A stretch of 64,000 nt of DNA. It comes from Marinibaculum sp040216765. Lineage in GTDB: Bacteria > Pseudomonadota > Alphaproteobacteria > Ferrovibrionales > Ferrovibrionaceae. The notes below the pieces were generated by a model. It was not told the origin of the DNA. It ran no database searches and saw only the letters and a list, made by a program, of their open reading frames with translations. Of this stretch, positions 43,771-53,011 are shown one piece after another. The first letter of the stretch is position 1; every line of letters begins with the position of its first letter. The stretch lies in NCBI GenBank assembly GCA_040216765.1, contig JAVJON010000036.1:62001-126000 (forward strand), in the 5' to 3' direction. The position numbers and the translations under genes are program-made.

Positions 43771-45150
43771 ATGGCTGAACCCGCGTTCGACCTCGAGATC
43801 GACCGCAGTTGCAAGCCGTTCTATCGCCAGATCCTGCAGCGGATGCAGGCCCTCATCGTGGACGGTCATCTGCCCGCCGGGTTCCGGCTGCCGAACCAGA
43901 GGAGCCTCGCCCGGCGCCTGAACGTGAACGTCGCGACGGTCAACCGGGCCTATCGCGAGGCCGCGCGGCGCCGGCTCGTGATTTCTTCGCCGCGCCGCGG
44001 CACGCATGTCGCGCCGCAGGCGGGCTTTCTGGTCGGCTGGAATGGCCTGCAGGGGGAGCGGGCGGACCTGATCGACATGGAGAACAACGCCTCGCCGATC
44101 GACATGCCGATGCAGGCGATGAGCGCGGTCTTCGCCGAGATCTCCGCCCAGGAGGATCTGCGTCATATCTACGGCTACAGTTCGATCTATGGCCGGGAGG
44201 AACATCGCAGGGCGATTGCCGGCTGGCTGCTGCGCCACGGCATCTGCGCAGAGGCCGGCAACCTGGTTCTGACCTGTGGGGCGAACCACGGGATCTATCT
44301 GGTGCTCGCGGTGCTTTCGCGGCCCGGGGACACCCTGGTCGCAGACGAGCTGGCCTATCCCTTCATCAACGAGCTGTCCCGCCTCAACGGGCTGAAAGTG
44401 CAATCGCTGCGGCGTATCGGCGGCCGCCTGGATCTGGAGCATGCCGCCGCCCTGTTTGCCGAATGCCGGCCGCGCTTCCTGTTCGTGACGCCGGACTTTT
44501 CCTCCCCCACGACGGAGCATCTGGACGACGAGGAGCGGCAGGAACTGGCGCGGCTGTGCCGGAAGGCGAACTGCGCGATCCTGGAGGATTCGGTGCATCT
44601 CGGTCTGGTGGAGCCCCGCGGGCGGCCGATGCAATCCTACCTGCCGGAAAGCACGTTCTTCGTGACCAGCTTCTCCAAGACCCTTGCCCCCGGACTCTGC
44701 TTCGGGGCGGTGCTCTGCCCCGATCGCGAGTTCACGGAAACTGTCGGGCGGCGTCTCGGGATCGTCAACCGAATGGCCTCGCCGATCATGGCCGAGATCG
44801 TCTGCCGGCTGATCGGGTCGAACGAGATGGCGCGGGTGATGGGCTTCGTCCGTTCCGAGTACAGGACGCGCAACCGGATCGCCGCCCAGATCCTGGCAGG
44901 CTTCGATCTCCGCGCCGATCCCTACGGCACTCATTTCTGGATCGAGCTGCCCGAAGGGGCGAACGCCTCGCAGCTGTGCCAGCTGATGCGTCGCAACGGC
45001 GTCTCGGTCCTGCCCGACCGGGTCTTCGCCGCCACCGGCAGGTCCTCGCGCGCCGGCTTCCGCGCGACCCTGGGCGCCCTGCCGCGCCGGCATCAGGTGA
45101 TCATGGGCTGCCGGGCGATCGCGATGGCGCTGAAGGGCGAAGCGGGCTGA
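43771..45150 (+). CDS. MocR-type GntR regulator with aminotransferase-like domain
   Basis: The product is 459 aa. A GntR wHTH (YRQILQRMQALIVDGHLPAGFRLPNQRSLARRLNVNVATVNRAYREAA) is fused to a fold-type I aminotransferase domain: LTCGANHGIYLVLAVLSRPGDTL, ILEDSVHLGLVEP and the PLP lysine in VTSFSKTLAPGLCFGAVL. MocR proteins bind PLP and regulate genes of amino-acid, GABA, taurine or vitamin B6 metabolism. It converges on the TRAP-hyuAB-aldolase operon (19-bp gap) and is a candidate regulator of it, but no operator was identified. Confidence 0.92.
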   Translation: MAEPAFDLEIDRSCKPFYRQILQRMQALIVDGHLPAGFRLPNQRSLARRLNVNVATVNRAYREAARRRLVISSPRRGTHVAPQAGFLVGWNGLQGERADLIDMENNASPIDMPMQAMSAVFAEISAQEDLRHIYGYSSIYGREEHRRAIAGWLLRHGICAEAGNLVLTCGANHGIYLVLAVLSRPGDTLVADELAYPFINELSRLNGLKVQSLRRIGGRLDLEHAAALFAECRPRFLFVTPDFSSPTTEHLDDEERQELARLCRKANCAILEDSVHLGLVEPRGRPMQSYLPESTFFVTSFSKTLAPGLCFGAVLCPDREFTETVGRRLGIVNRMASPIMAEIVCRLIGSNEMARVMGFVRSEYRTRNRIAAQILAGFDLRADPYGTHFWIELPEGANASQLCQLMRRNGVSVLPDRVFAATGRSSRAGFRATLGALPRRHQVIMGCRAIAMALKGEAG

Positions 45151-45169
45151 TCGCCGCCGCCGGTCGCCG

Positions 45170-46210
45170 TCACGGCGACAGGCAGGCGGCGAGGATCTCC
45201 GGCTCGAGCCTGGCCAGGCAGGCATCGTCGATGTCCCGGTGGAACACCAGCCGAACGGTCGAAGGGTCGCGGAACCGGCGCACCAGGATGCCGCGTGCGG
45301 CCAGCCGCGCCACCGCCCGCGTCGCCGGCTCCTCCGCCGGCCAGGCGAGGAAGAGGATGTTGCTTCCGCCATAATCCACCAGCGGGCTCGGCGCCCCGCG
45401 CGCGCGAAGCCGGTCCCTGAGGCCGGCGGCGAGGATGGCGGCGCGCCGATTGTCATCTGCCAGGTCCGGCTGCGTCTGCCGCAAGGCCATCAGCGCGTAG
45501 GCCGCGGGGATATGGGCCGGCCGGACGACCCGCGCTTCTGCCGCTGCCTGGGCGTAGGCGGCATCGACCAGGTCGCGCCCGCCGACCAGCAGGGCGCCGA
45601 TCGGCGCCGCCAGGCCCTTGTTGAGGCTTATGGCGATCGAGTCGAAGAGGGCGAAATCGGCTGTCAGGTCATAGCCCATCGCGGCCTGGGCATTGAACAG
45701 CCTGCTGCCGTCGAGATGCAGGCCGAGCCTGCCCCCTGCCGCCTGCTTGAGGGCGCGCAGCCGCTCCAGGTCGTCGCTGTCGAGAGGACGCCCGCAGCGA
45801 TAGAGCTCGGTATTCTCGACCGCCAGCAGGAGGCTCCCGCCCTGCGCCAGAAGCCCGGCTGCCGCCCCGACAGCATCGTCTGCGACCACCGGCGGCTGCC
45901 CGGTCCGGATGCCCTGCAGCAGCACATGCTCGTGCCGCACGATGTGGGAGTCCCGGGCCAGCACCAGCCTGTCGAAGGCGCGGGCATGCTGCGACAGGGC
46001 GAGGTAGTTCGCGGTGGTGCAGTTGATCGTGAAGCTCGCATGGCTGCGGCCGAGCAGGCCGGCGCCAAGCGCCGTCAGCTCCTGCACCAGCGGATCCTCC
46101 CAGGGCTGGAACGCGGCATCCCGCAAGGCCGCCTGCCCCGCGAAGGCGATCATCTCCGGTGTCGGGCGCGCGACGAAGTCGCTGCGCAGGTCGATGACCG
46201 CGGCGCTCAC
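45170..46210 (-). CDS. PLP-dependent beta-eliminating lyase (threonine aldolase family)
   Basis: The product is 346 aa from a GTG whose last two bases share the TGA of hyuB (GTGA overlap), making translational coupling likely. It opens VSAAVIDLRSDFVARPTPEM, then WEDPLVQELTALGAGLLG, and holds the PLP lysine in SIAISLNKGLAAPIGALLVGG. The LHLDGSRLFNAQAAMGYD block carries the cofactor Asp/Arg. Threonine aldolases split beta-hydroxy amino acids into glycine plus an aldehyde. The tail RDIDDACLARLEPEIL is complete. Acting after a ring-opening hyuAB step it would release glycine and an aldehyde, but the true substrate is unknown. Confidence 0.85.
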   Translation of the reverse strand: MSAAVIDLRSDFVARPTPEMIAFAGQAALRDAAFQPWEDPLVQELTALGAGLLGRSHASFTINCTTANYLALSQHARAFDRLVLARDSHIVRHEHVLLQGIRTGQPPVVADDAVGAAAGLLAQGGSLLLAVENTELYRCGRPLDSDDLERLRALKQAAGGRLGLHLDGSRLFNAQAAMGYDLTADFALFDSIAISLNKGLAAPIGALLVGGRDLVDAAYAQAAAEARVVRPAHIPAAYALMALRQTQPDLADDNRRAAILAAGLRDRLRARGAPSPLVDYGGSNILFLAWPAEEPATRAVARLAARGILVRRFRDPSTVRLVFHRDIDDACLARLEPEILAACLSP

Positions 46211-47850
46211 GCCGGGTCCCTGATGCGCTTCCACTGCCCGGGATAGTGCATGCGGGCGAAGGCATCGGTGATGCGGCCCGATGCGAGATCCGCGGCAATC
46301 TGTTGCGGGTCGCGGTCCGCGGGGCTGCCGATGCCGCCGCCACCGGCTTCGAGGGTCTCGATGACGCTGCCCGGCGGCCAGGCATAGCGTCCCTTCGGGC
46401 TGATCGGCTGGCCCTCCAGCCGGTAGCCGCGCGGCCGGCCGGGCTGGCCGTCCAGGAAGCCGCGTGGCGGGAACCGGTCGCGGGCGGAGAGGAAGGAAAT
46501 CGAGAGCTCCGTCCCGCTGTCGTTCATCAGCATGACCCGCTGGCCGTTGCCGCCCTGGAAGCGCCCGGCGCCGCCGCTGTCGGGCAGGATCTCCTTCGAC
46601 AGCACGACGATCTCGTTCTCCTGTTCGACGATCTCCGCCGAACAGCCGATCATGTTGCCCGGGCCGGGTACGGCCGCCTGGCCGTCATGCCCCGACAGCG
46701 CCCCATAGCCGCCGGATGCGAAGACGACGGTGGCAATGCGGCGGCCCGAACGGGCCACGCCCTGGCAGTTGATCTGCGTGAGCATGCCGCAATCCGCCTG
46801 GACGCCGTCGGGGAACTGCTCCTGCAGGGCGCCGAAGATCAGCGGCGTGACGAAATGGCCGATGATGTGGCGGCCGCCGGTCGGCCAGGGCGGCTGCGCA
46901 TTGAGCAGGCAGTCGGAGGGCGCCGTCACGGTGACGAAATCGGCGAAGGCCTGGTTGTTCGGAACGTCCGGCAGCAGCAGGCATTTGAACGAGAACAGGG
47001 TGAAGGCGCGCGTGTAGCAAAGCGGCACGTTGATGCCGCGGGGCACCGGCCCGTCGGTGCCGGCAAAGTCGACGCTCACCTCGCGGCCCCGCTTCTCGAT
47101 CGAGACCTCGAGCATCAGGTCGCCATCCGTGCCCTCGACGGGCATGCGGCTGCCGGCGCGAAAATCCGCGATGCCGTCGAGCCGCCGGGCGATCATCGCC
47201 TGTGTCCGGTCGATGATGCCGTCGCCGGCTTCGGAGAGCCGGCCCATGCCGTAATCGCCGAGCAGCTCCAGGACACGGCTCTCGGCACGCTTCAGGCAGG
47301 CGACATGCGCCAGGATGTCGCCGCGCACCATCTCCTTGGCGCGCACGTTCTCCAGGATGATCTCCAGCAGGTCGACGTTGAGGCTGCCGGCCTTGGCCAG
47401 CTTCTGTATCGGGATCCGATGCCCTTCCTCGTAGACATCGCGGGCCACGGTGCCGAAGCCGAGGCCGCCGATGTCGGGCAGATGGGTCACGCTGATGGCG
47501 TAGCCGACGATCTCCCCGCCGCGCATGATCGGCATCATCACGCTGATATCGAACAGATGGCCGGTTCCCATCCATGGATCGTTGGTGATCAGGATGTCGC
47601 CCGCCGTCAGCGCGCCGGGCGGAAACTTCGCCAGCATATGGCCAAGGGTGAGCGGTGCCGTGCCGGTGAAGGAAGGCTGGCTGAAGCTCCCTTGCGCCAG
47701 GGCGCGGCCCTGCTCGTCGAACAGGACACAGGACAGGTCGCCGCTCTCGCGGACCAGGGTCGAGAAGGAACTGCGGATCAGGCTGGTCACCATCTCGTCG
47801 GCAATCGAGACGAGACGATCCCAGACGATGCCGAGCTTGGTCGATTTCAT
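46207..47850 (-). CDS. hyuB: Hydantoinase/oxoprolinase family protein, subunit B (HyuB-like)
   Basis: The product is 547 aa. It starts MKSTKLGIVWDRLVSIADEM, the typical HyuB start, followed by LSCVLFDEQGRALAQGSFSQ, GDILITNDPWMGTGHLFDIS, GYAISVTHLPDIGGLGFGT and PPWPTGGRHIIGHFVTPLIF. ILPDSGGAGRFQGGNGQRVM is the C-terminal signature. HyuA/HyuB form ATP-dependent hydantoinase, 5-oxoprolinase or acetone-carboxylase-type enzymes that open lactam or related rings. AAGGA precedes the ATG. It lies directly between hyuA and the aldolase. Confidence 0.9.
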   Translation of the reverse strand: MKSTKLGIVWDRLVSIADEMVTSLIRSSFSTLVRESGDLSCVLFDEQGRALAQGSFSQPSFTGTAPLTLGHMLAKFPPGALTAGDILITNDPWMGTGHLFDISVMMPIMRGGEIVGYAISVTHLPDIGGLGFGTVARDVYEEGHRIPIQKLAKAGSLNVDLLEIILENVRAKEMVRGDILAHVACLKRAESRVLELLGDYGMGRLSEAGDGIIDRTQAMIARRLDGIADFRAGSRMPVEGTDGDLMLEVSIEKRGREVSVDFAGTDGPVPRGINVPLCYTRAFTLFSFKCLLLPDVPNNQAFADFVTVTAPSDCLLNAQPPWPTGGRHIIGHFVTPLIFGALQEQFPDGVQADCGMLTQINCQGVARSGRRIATVVFASGGYGALSGHDGQAAVPGPGNMIGCSAEIVEQENEIVVLSKEILPDSGGAGRFQGGNGQRVMLMNDSGTELSISFLSARDRFPPRGFLDGQPGRPRGYRLEGQPISPKGRYAWPPGSVIETLEAGGGGIGSPADRDPQQIAADLASGRITDAFARMHYPGQWKRIRDPA

Positions 47851-47861
47851 GCGCGTTTCCT

Positions 47862-49949
47862 TCACGACTGGCGCGCCGGCGCCGAGCGTCTTGCAAAGAC
47901 ATTGCCGAGCCGGTCGGTGCAGGCGGCGAAGGCCGGCGGAATGACGATCGTGGTATCGCTGTCGACGATCAGCAGCGGTCCGTTGACGCTGCCCGTGGCG
48001 GCCAGGTCGCCGCGCGACAGGCGCGGCGGGCGGGCGGCCGTGCCGCCCTGTGCCCCGGACGGGCCGGCGGCGGCATCCGGCCCGGTGCCCGTTTCGACGC
48101 GATAATCCGCAAAGCTCCTGGCATGATCCTGCGCGATCTCCAGGCGCCAATGAACGATCTCGACGGCGGTATCCTCGAAAACGAAGCCGTTCAGCGCCTT
48201 GTAGTGCTCCTCGAAGGCGGCACGCAGCGCCCCCGGTCGCAGGACGTCGGCCCGGCTCAACGCGATCGGCAGTTCATAGCCCTGGCCGCGATAGCGCATC
48301 GCCAGGGTGGTGTTGGGTCGCAGCGCGGCCGGATCGGCCCTGTCGAAGCCGAACAGTTCGACACAGGCGGAAAGCATCGCCTGCCAGGCCTCCTGGAGCT
48401 GTTCGGGGCGCGCCGGGTCGATTTCCAGAAGCAGGGTGCGGCTGTACTCGTAGCTGCGCGGCGCGAAGACCAGGCCGATGGCGGAAAAGACGCCGGCACC
48501 GTTGGGGAAGCAGATCGTGCCGATGCCGATCTTCTCCGCGACGGAACAGGCCTGTACCGGCCCGGACCCGCCGAATGCCACCATGAGCCCTTCCTGCAGA
48601 TCCGCACCACGCCGGGCGCAATGCACGCGGAACGCCCTGGCGACATCCTCCGACGCCTTCTCGTGGATGGCGGCGGCGATCTCCTGCAGGCTGAGCTCCT
48701 CTTCCCCCTCGAGCCTGCGAAAGGTCCCGGCCAGGGACGCTTCCGCCGCCGCGCAGTCGATCGCGATGCTGCTGCTGGCGAAACTCTCGACGGGCAGGTA
48801 GCCGAGGGCGACGTTCGCATCCGTCAAGGTCGGCGCATGGCCGCCACGGCCATAGCAGGCCGGCCCGGGCTCGGCACCGGCGCTGGCCGGGCCGACGACC
48901 ACGACCTTCCGGTCGTCGAGCGAGGCGATGCTGCCGCCGCCCGAGCCGATCTCGATCATGTCGACGACCGGGATCATCAGCGGCAGGCCGCTGCCCGGCT
49001 TGAACTTGTGGACATGCGCCACTTCGAACTCGTCCTCCTTCGCGAGCTGGCCGCGGCGGATCAATGTCCCCTTGGCGGTGGTCCCGCCCATGTCGAAGGC
49101 CAGCGCCGTGGGCTCGCTCAGGTGACGCGCCAGGGTCGCCGCCATGATGGCCCCCGCCGCCGGGCCCGATTCGATCAGGCGGACGGGAAATGCCCTGGCG
49201 ACGGCGATCGGCAGGCAACCGCCATTGGCGGTCATCACGTCGATCCGCCCTGCGAAACCCGCCTGCAGCAGGCTGGCCTCGAGCTTGGTCAGGTAGCGGT
49301 CGGTGATCGGCAGGGTGTAGGCGTTGACCGCCGTGGTCATGAAGCGCTCATACTCCTTGGCGCGCGGCGCGATCTGCGACGAGAGGCAGATCGGCAGGGC
49401 CAGCCCCGCGGCGACCAGGGCCTCGTGCGCCGCCACCTCGTGACGGCCGTCGACATAGCTGTTGATGAAGCAGATCGCGACGGCGCCGACACCCTTGTCG
49501 GCCAGCTCCCTGCCGGCGCGCTCCAGCGCCTCCAGGTCGAGAGCTTCGCGTTCCCCGCCATTGCGGTCGATACGCCCGGCAATCTCGATCACGTCATGTC
49601 GCTGTACCGGCGGACTGGGGAATTGCAGGCGCAGATCGGCGATGTCGTAGCGCTGCTCCTTGCCGATGAACAGCGTGTCGGCGAAGCCGCGCGTGGTGAC
49701 CAGCCCGACGCGGGCGCCCTTGCGTTCCAGCACGGCGTTGGTGATCAGGGTGGTGCCGTGGACGATCCGCGCGACCTTTCCCAGGGCAAGGCTCCGGCCG
49801 TCCAGCAGGCTGTGCAATCCTGCCATCACGCCGATCACCGGATCCTGCGGGGTGGTCAGCGTCTTCGCTGTCGCGATGGTGTGCCGCTGATGGTCGACCA
49901 GGGCGAAGTCCGTGAATGTGCCACCGATATCGATGCCGATCTCGATCAT
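47862..49949 (-). CDS. hyuA: Hydantoinase/oxoprolinase family protein, subunit A (HyuA-like)
   Basis: The product is 695 aa, an ATPase-fold subunit. It starts MIEIGIDIGGTFTDFALVDH, the family's nucleotide-binding P-loop-like opening, preceded by AGAGGA. Others: VHGTTLITNAVLERKGARVG, LALPICLSSQIAPRAKEYER, ALAFDMGGTTAKGTLIRRG, PMVDMIEIGSGGGSIA-like GGGS block and FGGSGPVQACSVAEKIGIG. These are typical of HyuA/5-oxoprolinase. The 12-bp gap to hyuB suggests a stoichiometric complex. The substrate is probably a lactam, hydantoin or oxoproline imported by the upstream TRAP system. Confidence 0.9.
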   Translation of the reverse strand: MIEIGIDIGGTFTDFALVDHQRHTIATAKTLTTPQDPVIGVMAGLHSLLDGRSLALGKVARIVHGTTLITNAVLERKGARVGLVTTRGFADTLFIGKEQRYDIADLRLQFPSPPVQRHDVIEIAGRIDRNGGEREALDLEALERAGRELADKGVGAVAICFINSYVDGRHEVAAHEALVAAGLALPICLSSQIAPRAKEYERFMTTAVNAYTLPITDRYLTKLEASLLQAGFAGRIDVMTANGGCLPIAVARAFPVRLIESGPAAGAIMAATLARHLSEPTALAFDMGGTTAKGTLIRRGQLAKEDEFEVAHVHKFKPGSGLPLMIPVVDMIEIGSGGGSIASLDDRKVVVVGPASAGAEPGPACYGRGGHAPTLTDANVALGYLPVESFASSSIAIDCAAAEASLAGTFRRLEGEEELSLQEIAAAIHEKASEDVARAFRVHCARRGADLQEGLMVAFGGSGPVQACSVAEKIGIGTICFPNGAGVFSAIGLVFAPRSYEYSRTLLLEIDPARPEQLQEAWQAMLSACVELFGFDRADPAALRPNTTLAMRYRGQGYELPIALSRADVLRPGALRAAFEEHYKALNGFVFEDTAVEIVHWRLEIAQDHARSFADYRVETGTGPDAAAGPSGAQGGTAARPPRLSRGDLAATGSVNGPLLIVDSDTTIVIPPAFAACTDRLGNVFARRSAPARQS

Positions 49950-49978
49950 TTCGTTCCTCTGCAAGGGCTGGAGCGGGA

Positions 49979-51262
49979 CTATTTCAGGGCTCCGGGCAGG
50001 AAGAGGACGATCTCCGGCACCGTCATGATCGCCGCCACCAGCGCCAGCAGGCAGGCCATGAACGGCCAGGCGCCGGCGGCAATCGCGGAGATCGGCTCCC
50101 CCGTCATGCCGCGGATGACGAACAGGTTCATGCCCACCGGCGGGGTGATCTGCCCGATCTCGATCAGGATCACGGCAAAGATGCCGAACCAGACCGGATC
50201 GATGTTCAGGGTGACCAGGGCCGGCGCGAGCAGCGGCAGCGTCATGACCAGGAGGGAGAGCCCGTCCATCACGCATCCCAGCGCGACGAACAGCACCAGG
50301 ATCAGCAGCAGGAATTCCGTCTTCGAGAAGCCGCTGCCGCCGATATACGCCGCGACCTCCCGCGAGATGCCCAGATAGGCGAAGGCCGCGGTGAGGATCT
50401 TCGCGCCCACCAGGATCAGGCCGAGCATCGCGATCGGGCGCACGGCGGCAAAGAACCCCTCCGCGAGGGTGGCGATCCGCCGGGTCAGGAGCAGCGCCAC
50501 CAGGATGGCGCCGAGCACGCCGACCAGGGCCGCCTCGGTCGGGCTGGCATAGCCGCCATAGAGCGCGACGATGACGGCAAGCGCCAGGAGAAGTATCGGG
50601 ATCGTCCGGAGGAGAGGCTTCCAGAGGCCCTCCTCGGCGGCGCCGCCCGCAGCGGCGGCACCGTCGGGCTGGCGGCGCGCGAAGACCGCCAGCACGGTGC
50701 TGAACGCCAGCGCGAGCAGCAGCCCCGGGACGATCCCGGCCAGGAACAGGCTGATGATCGAGGTCTGCATCAGGACGCCGTAGATGATCAGGATGATGCT
50801 TGGCGGAATGAGCAGTCCCAGGGTCGCCGAGCCGGCAAGGGAGCCGACGCTCCAGCGGGAGGAATAGCCGAGCGCCTTGAGCTGCGGCACGGAGATCTTG
50901 CCGATCGTCGCGGCGGTCGCCGCGGAGGAGCCGCAGACCGCGGCGAATATCGCGCAACCGATGACGTTGACGTGGAGCAGGCCTCCCGGCAGGCGCCGCG
51001 AGAAGGGCGCAAGGCCGCGGAACAGCAGGCGCGCCGCATCCGAGGCGAGAAGGATCTCGGCCATCAGGATGAACAGGGACAGGGCGAGAAGTTCCGGCGT
51101 CGTCACGGTATCCCAGACCGCTGCACTGACGATGCGCTCCAGCGGCAGCGACTTGTAGATCTCCAGGGCGACCATGCCGCTGGCGGCGAGGGCGAAGGGA
51201 ACGATGACGCCGATCGCGAGCAGGCCGAACAGCAGCACCAGGATGACGGGGACGGCAACCAC
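49979..51262 (-). CDS. dctM: TRAP transporter large permease DctM
   Basis: The product is 427 aa from GTG 51262, 3 bp after the dctQ stop. About eleven to twelve hydrophobic segments are visible. DctM signatures include GCAIFAAVCGSSAATAATIG, SAVGSLAGSATLGLLIPPS-like GSATLGLLIPPSIILIIYG and GMNLFVIRGMTGEPIS. DctM is the main channel of TRAP importers driven by a Na+ or H+ gradient, for organic acids and amino acids. Together with DctP and DctQ it makes a complete system. Confidence 0.93.
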   Translation of the reverse strand: MVAVPVILVLLFGLLAIGVIVPFALAASGMVALEIYKSLPLERIVSAAVWDTVTTPELLALSLFILMAEILLASDAARLLFRGLAPFSRRLPGGLLHVNVIGCAIFAAVCGSSAATAATIGKISVPQLKALGYSSRWSVGSLAGSATLGLLIPPSIILIIYGVLMQTSIISLFLAGIVPGLLLALAFSTVLAVFARRQPDGAAAAGGAAEEGLWKPLLRTIPILLLALAVIVALYGGYASPTEAALVGVLGAILVALLLTRRIATLAEGFFAAVRPIAMLGLILVGAKILTAAFAYLGISREVAAYIGGSGFSKTEFLLLILVLFVALGCVMDGLSLLVMTLPLLAPALVTLNIDPVWFGIFAVILIEIGQITPPVGMNLFVIRGMTGEPISAIAAGAWPFMACLLALVAAIMTVPEIVLFLPGALK

Positions 51263-51265
51263 CTG

Positions 51266-51760
51266 TCAGCGCCCGCGGCCCGTCGACACGAAGCTGCTCA
51301 GCAGGTGATGCAGGGCCGCAAGGACCAGCGCCGCCGCCCCTGCCGCCAGCGCCGCCTGGGGAATCCACAAGGGTGTGCGCATCACCCAGGTCGAGCGGCG
51401 ATCGTTCACCAGCGATTCCCATGCCATCGCGGCGACGGCGTAGCAGAGATAGGCTGCGACCAGCACGCAGATCGCGTCGGCCAGGAGGGTCAGGATCCGC
51501 CGCAGCCGCCGGCTGCGCAGCATCAGGACCAGTTCCACCCGGATATGATCGCCCTTCAGCAGGGCGAGCGGCGCAGCGAGCATGATGACCGCTCCGTTGA
51601 CGAAACTGGACCATTCATTGGCGAAGGTGGTGGTGAAGCCGAACAGGTTGCGACCGAACAGGTCCACCACCAGGAGGAGGACGAGGATCAGGAGCCCCAG
51701 GGCGGCGGTGACCGCAAGGGCCTTCGCCAGGGCGGCGGCAAGGCGCCGAAGGCAGGCCAT
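51266..51760 (-). CDS. dctQ: TRAP transporter small permease DctQ
   Basis: The product is 164 aa with four membrane segments. The family block FGFTTTFANEWSSFVNGAVI and RVELVLMLRSRRLRRIL fits DctQ. GGGGA precedes the ATG. It lies 19 bp after dctP and 3 bp before dctM, the standard TRAP gene order. Confidence 0.9.
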   Translation of the reverse strand: MACLRRLAAALAKALAVTAALGLLILVLLLVVDLFGRNLFGFTTTFANEWSSFVNGAVIMLAAPLALLKGDHIRVELVLMLRSRRLRRILTLLADAICVLVAAYLCYAVAAMAWESLVNDRRSTWVMRTPLWIPQAALAAGAAALVLAALHHLLSSFVSTGRGR

Positions 51761-51779
51761 TCCCCGGGGCTCCCGTCGT

Positions 51780-52790
51780 TCAGCGGCCGACCTTGGAGCG
51801 GAACTCCGTCACGATCGCCTCGGCCTCCGGGCCCATCTGGGCGGGCAGGCTCTGCCAGAACCCCGTGGCACGGCCGCGAAGCTCGGCGAGAAGGGCAGCG
51901 CTCGGCTGCACCGTCGTCATGCCCTTCTCCACCAGCTTGGCCAGGTTCTCGTCGTCCTGGGCCATCGAGACCTGCCAGTAGGCCGGTTCGACCTCGCGGC
52001 ACAGGTCCATGATCGCGGCGCGGTCGGACTCGCTCATGCCCGCCAGGGCGGCATGGCTGATGGTGAACCAGTCCATTGCCCAGTTGTGGTTGAAGCGATG
52101 GATGTGGGTCAGGAACTCCCAGAGCGAACCGTCCATCGCGGAGGAGGTCGACGTCGTGACGCCCTCGACCGCGCCGGATGCGAGCGCGGGCACGACATCC
52201 GACCAGGGCATGGAAACCGTCACCACGCCCGCATCGCCGTAATAGGCGGTGGTGGTCGCATCGTTGGTGCGGATCTTCAGCCCGGCGAGGTCGCCGAACG
52301 CGTCGATCTCGACCTTCGCGAACACGTTCTGGCTCGGCCAGGGGACCATGTAGCAGAGGGTCTGGCCGTTGCTCTCCAGCAGTGCGACGAAGTCCGGCCG
52401 GGCAATCTCCGCGAATATCGCCAGCTCATCGTAGTCCGCGATCAGGTAGGGCACACCGAAGATGCCGGCCAGCGGTGCGTCGCCGGCCTGCAGGCCGCTA
52501 TGGAACTCCGCGGCACCGGCCAGGCCGTCGCGCACCGCGCGAAGATGGTCGGCTCCGGCGATGCCCAGGGAGCCGCCACTGTTGATGATGAACTCCACCC
52601 GCCCGTCCGTGCGTTGCGCCGCCTTCTCCGCAAAGGATTTCAGGTTCTGCGTGTGGAAGTTCTTGTCCGGCCAGGGGATCGACACGTCGATCGTCTCGGC
52701 ATCGGCATCGGCGACCGCGACGGCTGTCACCAGCAGTGACCCGACGAGGGTATTGCGGACCGTGGACCGCCACGATGAAGACCCAACCAT
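51780..52790 (-). CDS. dctP: TRAP transporter substrate-binding protein (DctP family)
   Basis: The product is 336 aa from an ATG preceded by AGGAGGTG. The N-terminus VRNTLVGSLLVTAVAVADADA is a signal peptide for the periplasm. DctP motifs are NFHTQNLKSFAEKAAQRTDG, VPYLIADYDELAIF, LAGLKIRTNDATTTAYYG and VVPALASGAVEGVTTSTSSA. The conserved ligand arginine is probably in the KIRTND block. First gene of the TRAP-hyuAB-aldolase operon, with a 221-bp upstream region that carries a perfect 12-bp palindrome. Ligand unknown. Confidence 0.92.
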   Translation of the reverse strand: MVGSSSWRSTVRNTLVGSLLVTAVAVADADAETIDVSIPWPDKNFHTQNLKSFAEKAAQRTDGRVEFIINSGGSLGIAGADHLRAVRDGLAGAAEFHSGLQAGDAPLAGIFGVPYLIADYDELAIFAEIARPDFVALLESNGQTLCYMVPWPSQNVFAKVEIDAFGDLAGLKIRTNDATTTAYYGDAGVVTVSMPWSDVVPALASGAVEGVTTSTSSAMDGSLWEFLTHIHRFNHNWAMDWFTISHAALAGMSESDRAAIMDLCREVEPAYWQVSMAQDDENLAKLVEKGMTTVQPSAALLAELRGRATGFWQSLPAQMGPEAEAIVTEFRSKVGR

Positions 52791-52933
52791 TACCACCTCC
52801 TGACCTGTGAGCGTTTCGAACGTCGCGTTGCGCGCGCCCTTGGGTCGAGGATTGCGGCGCGCCGGAAGGGGGGTCAAGGCAGAGGTCGCGTGAATGCGGC
52901 GCGTTTGCGCGACGGGCCGAAAAACGCTGTCTT

Positions 52934-52945
52934 GCGACCGGTCGC
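52934..52945. promoter_or_regulatory. Perfect 12-bp palindrome GCGACCGGTCGC upstream of dctP
   Basis: The 12-bp site is fully self-complementary and lies about 145-155 bp before the dctP start in a 221-bp gap. It is far from a core promoter, so an upstream regulatory role is possible. GC-rich palindromes arise easily at this GC content, which lowers the weight. Confidence 0.25.
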
Positions 52946-52973
52946 GTCTAAAACATTCCGTCTATTGTATGGT

Positions 52974-52994
52974 CCGGCCCGGCAGCAGGGCCGG
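52974..52994 (-). terminator. Possible terminator hairpin after the SDR/rutR operon
   Basis: CCGGCCC and GGGCCGG form a 7-bp perfect stem with a 7-nt loop, 18 bp downstream of the last SDR stop on the minus strand. No uninterrupted T-run follows, so efficiency is uncertain. Confidence 0.35.
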
Positions 52995-53011
52995 CCCGTC
53001 CCGCGCCCCTC

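Noticed and set aside
46207..49949. HyuA/HyuB as the missing dihydropyrimidinase step of the preTA pathway
   Set aside because: They are ATP-dependent oxoprolinase-type subunits, are tied by gaps and overlap to a TRAP/aldolase operon with a different regulator, and lack a RutR box, so they are not a dihydropyrimidinase.
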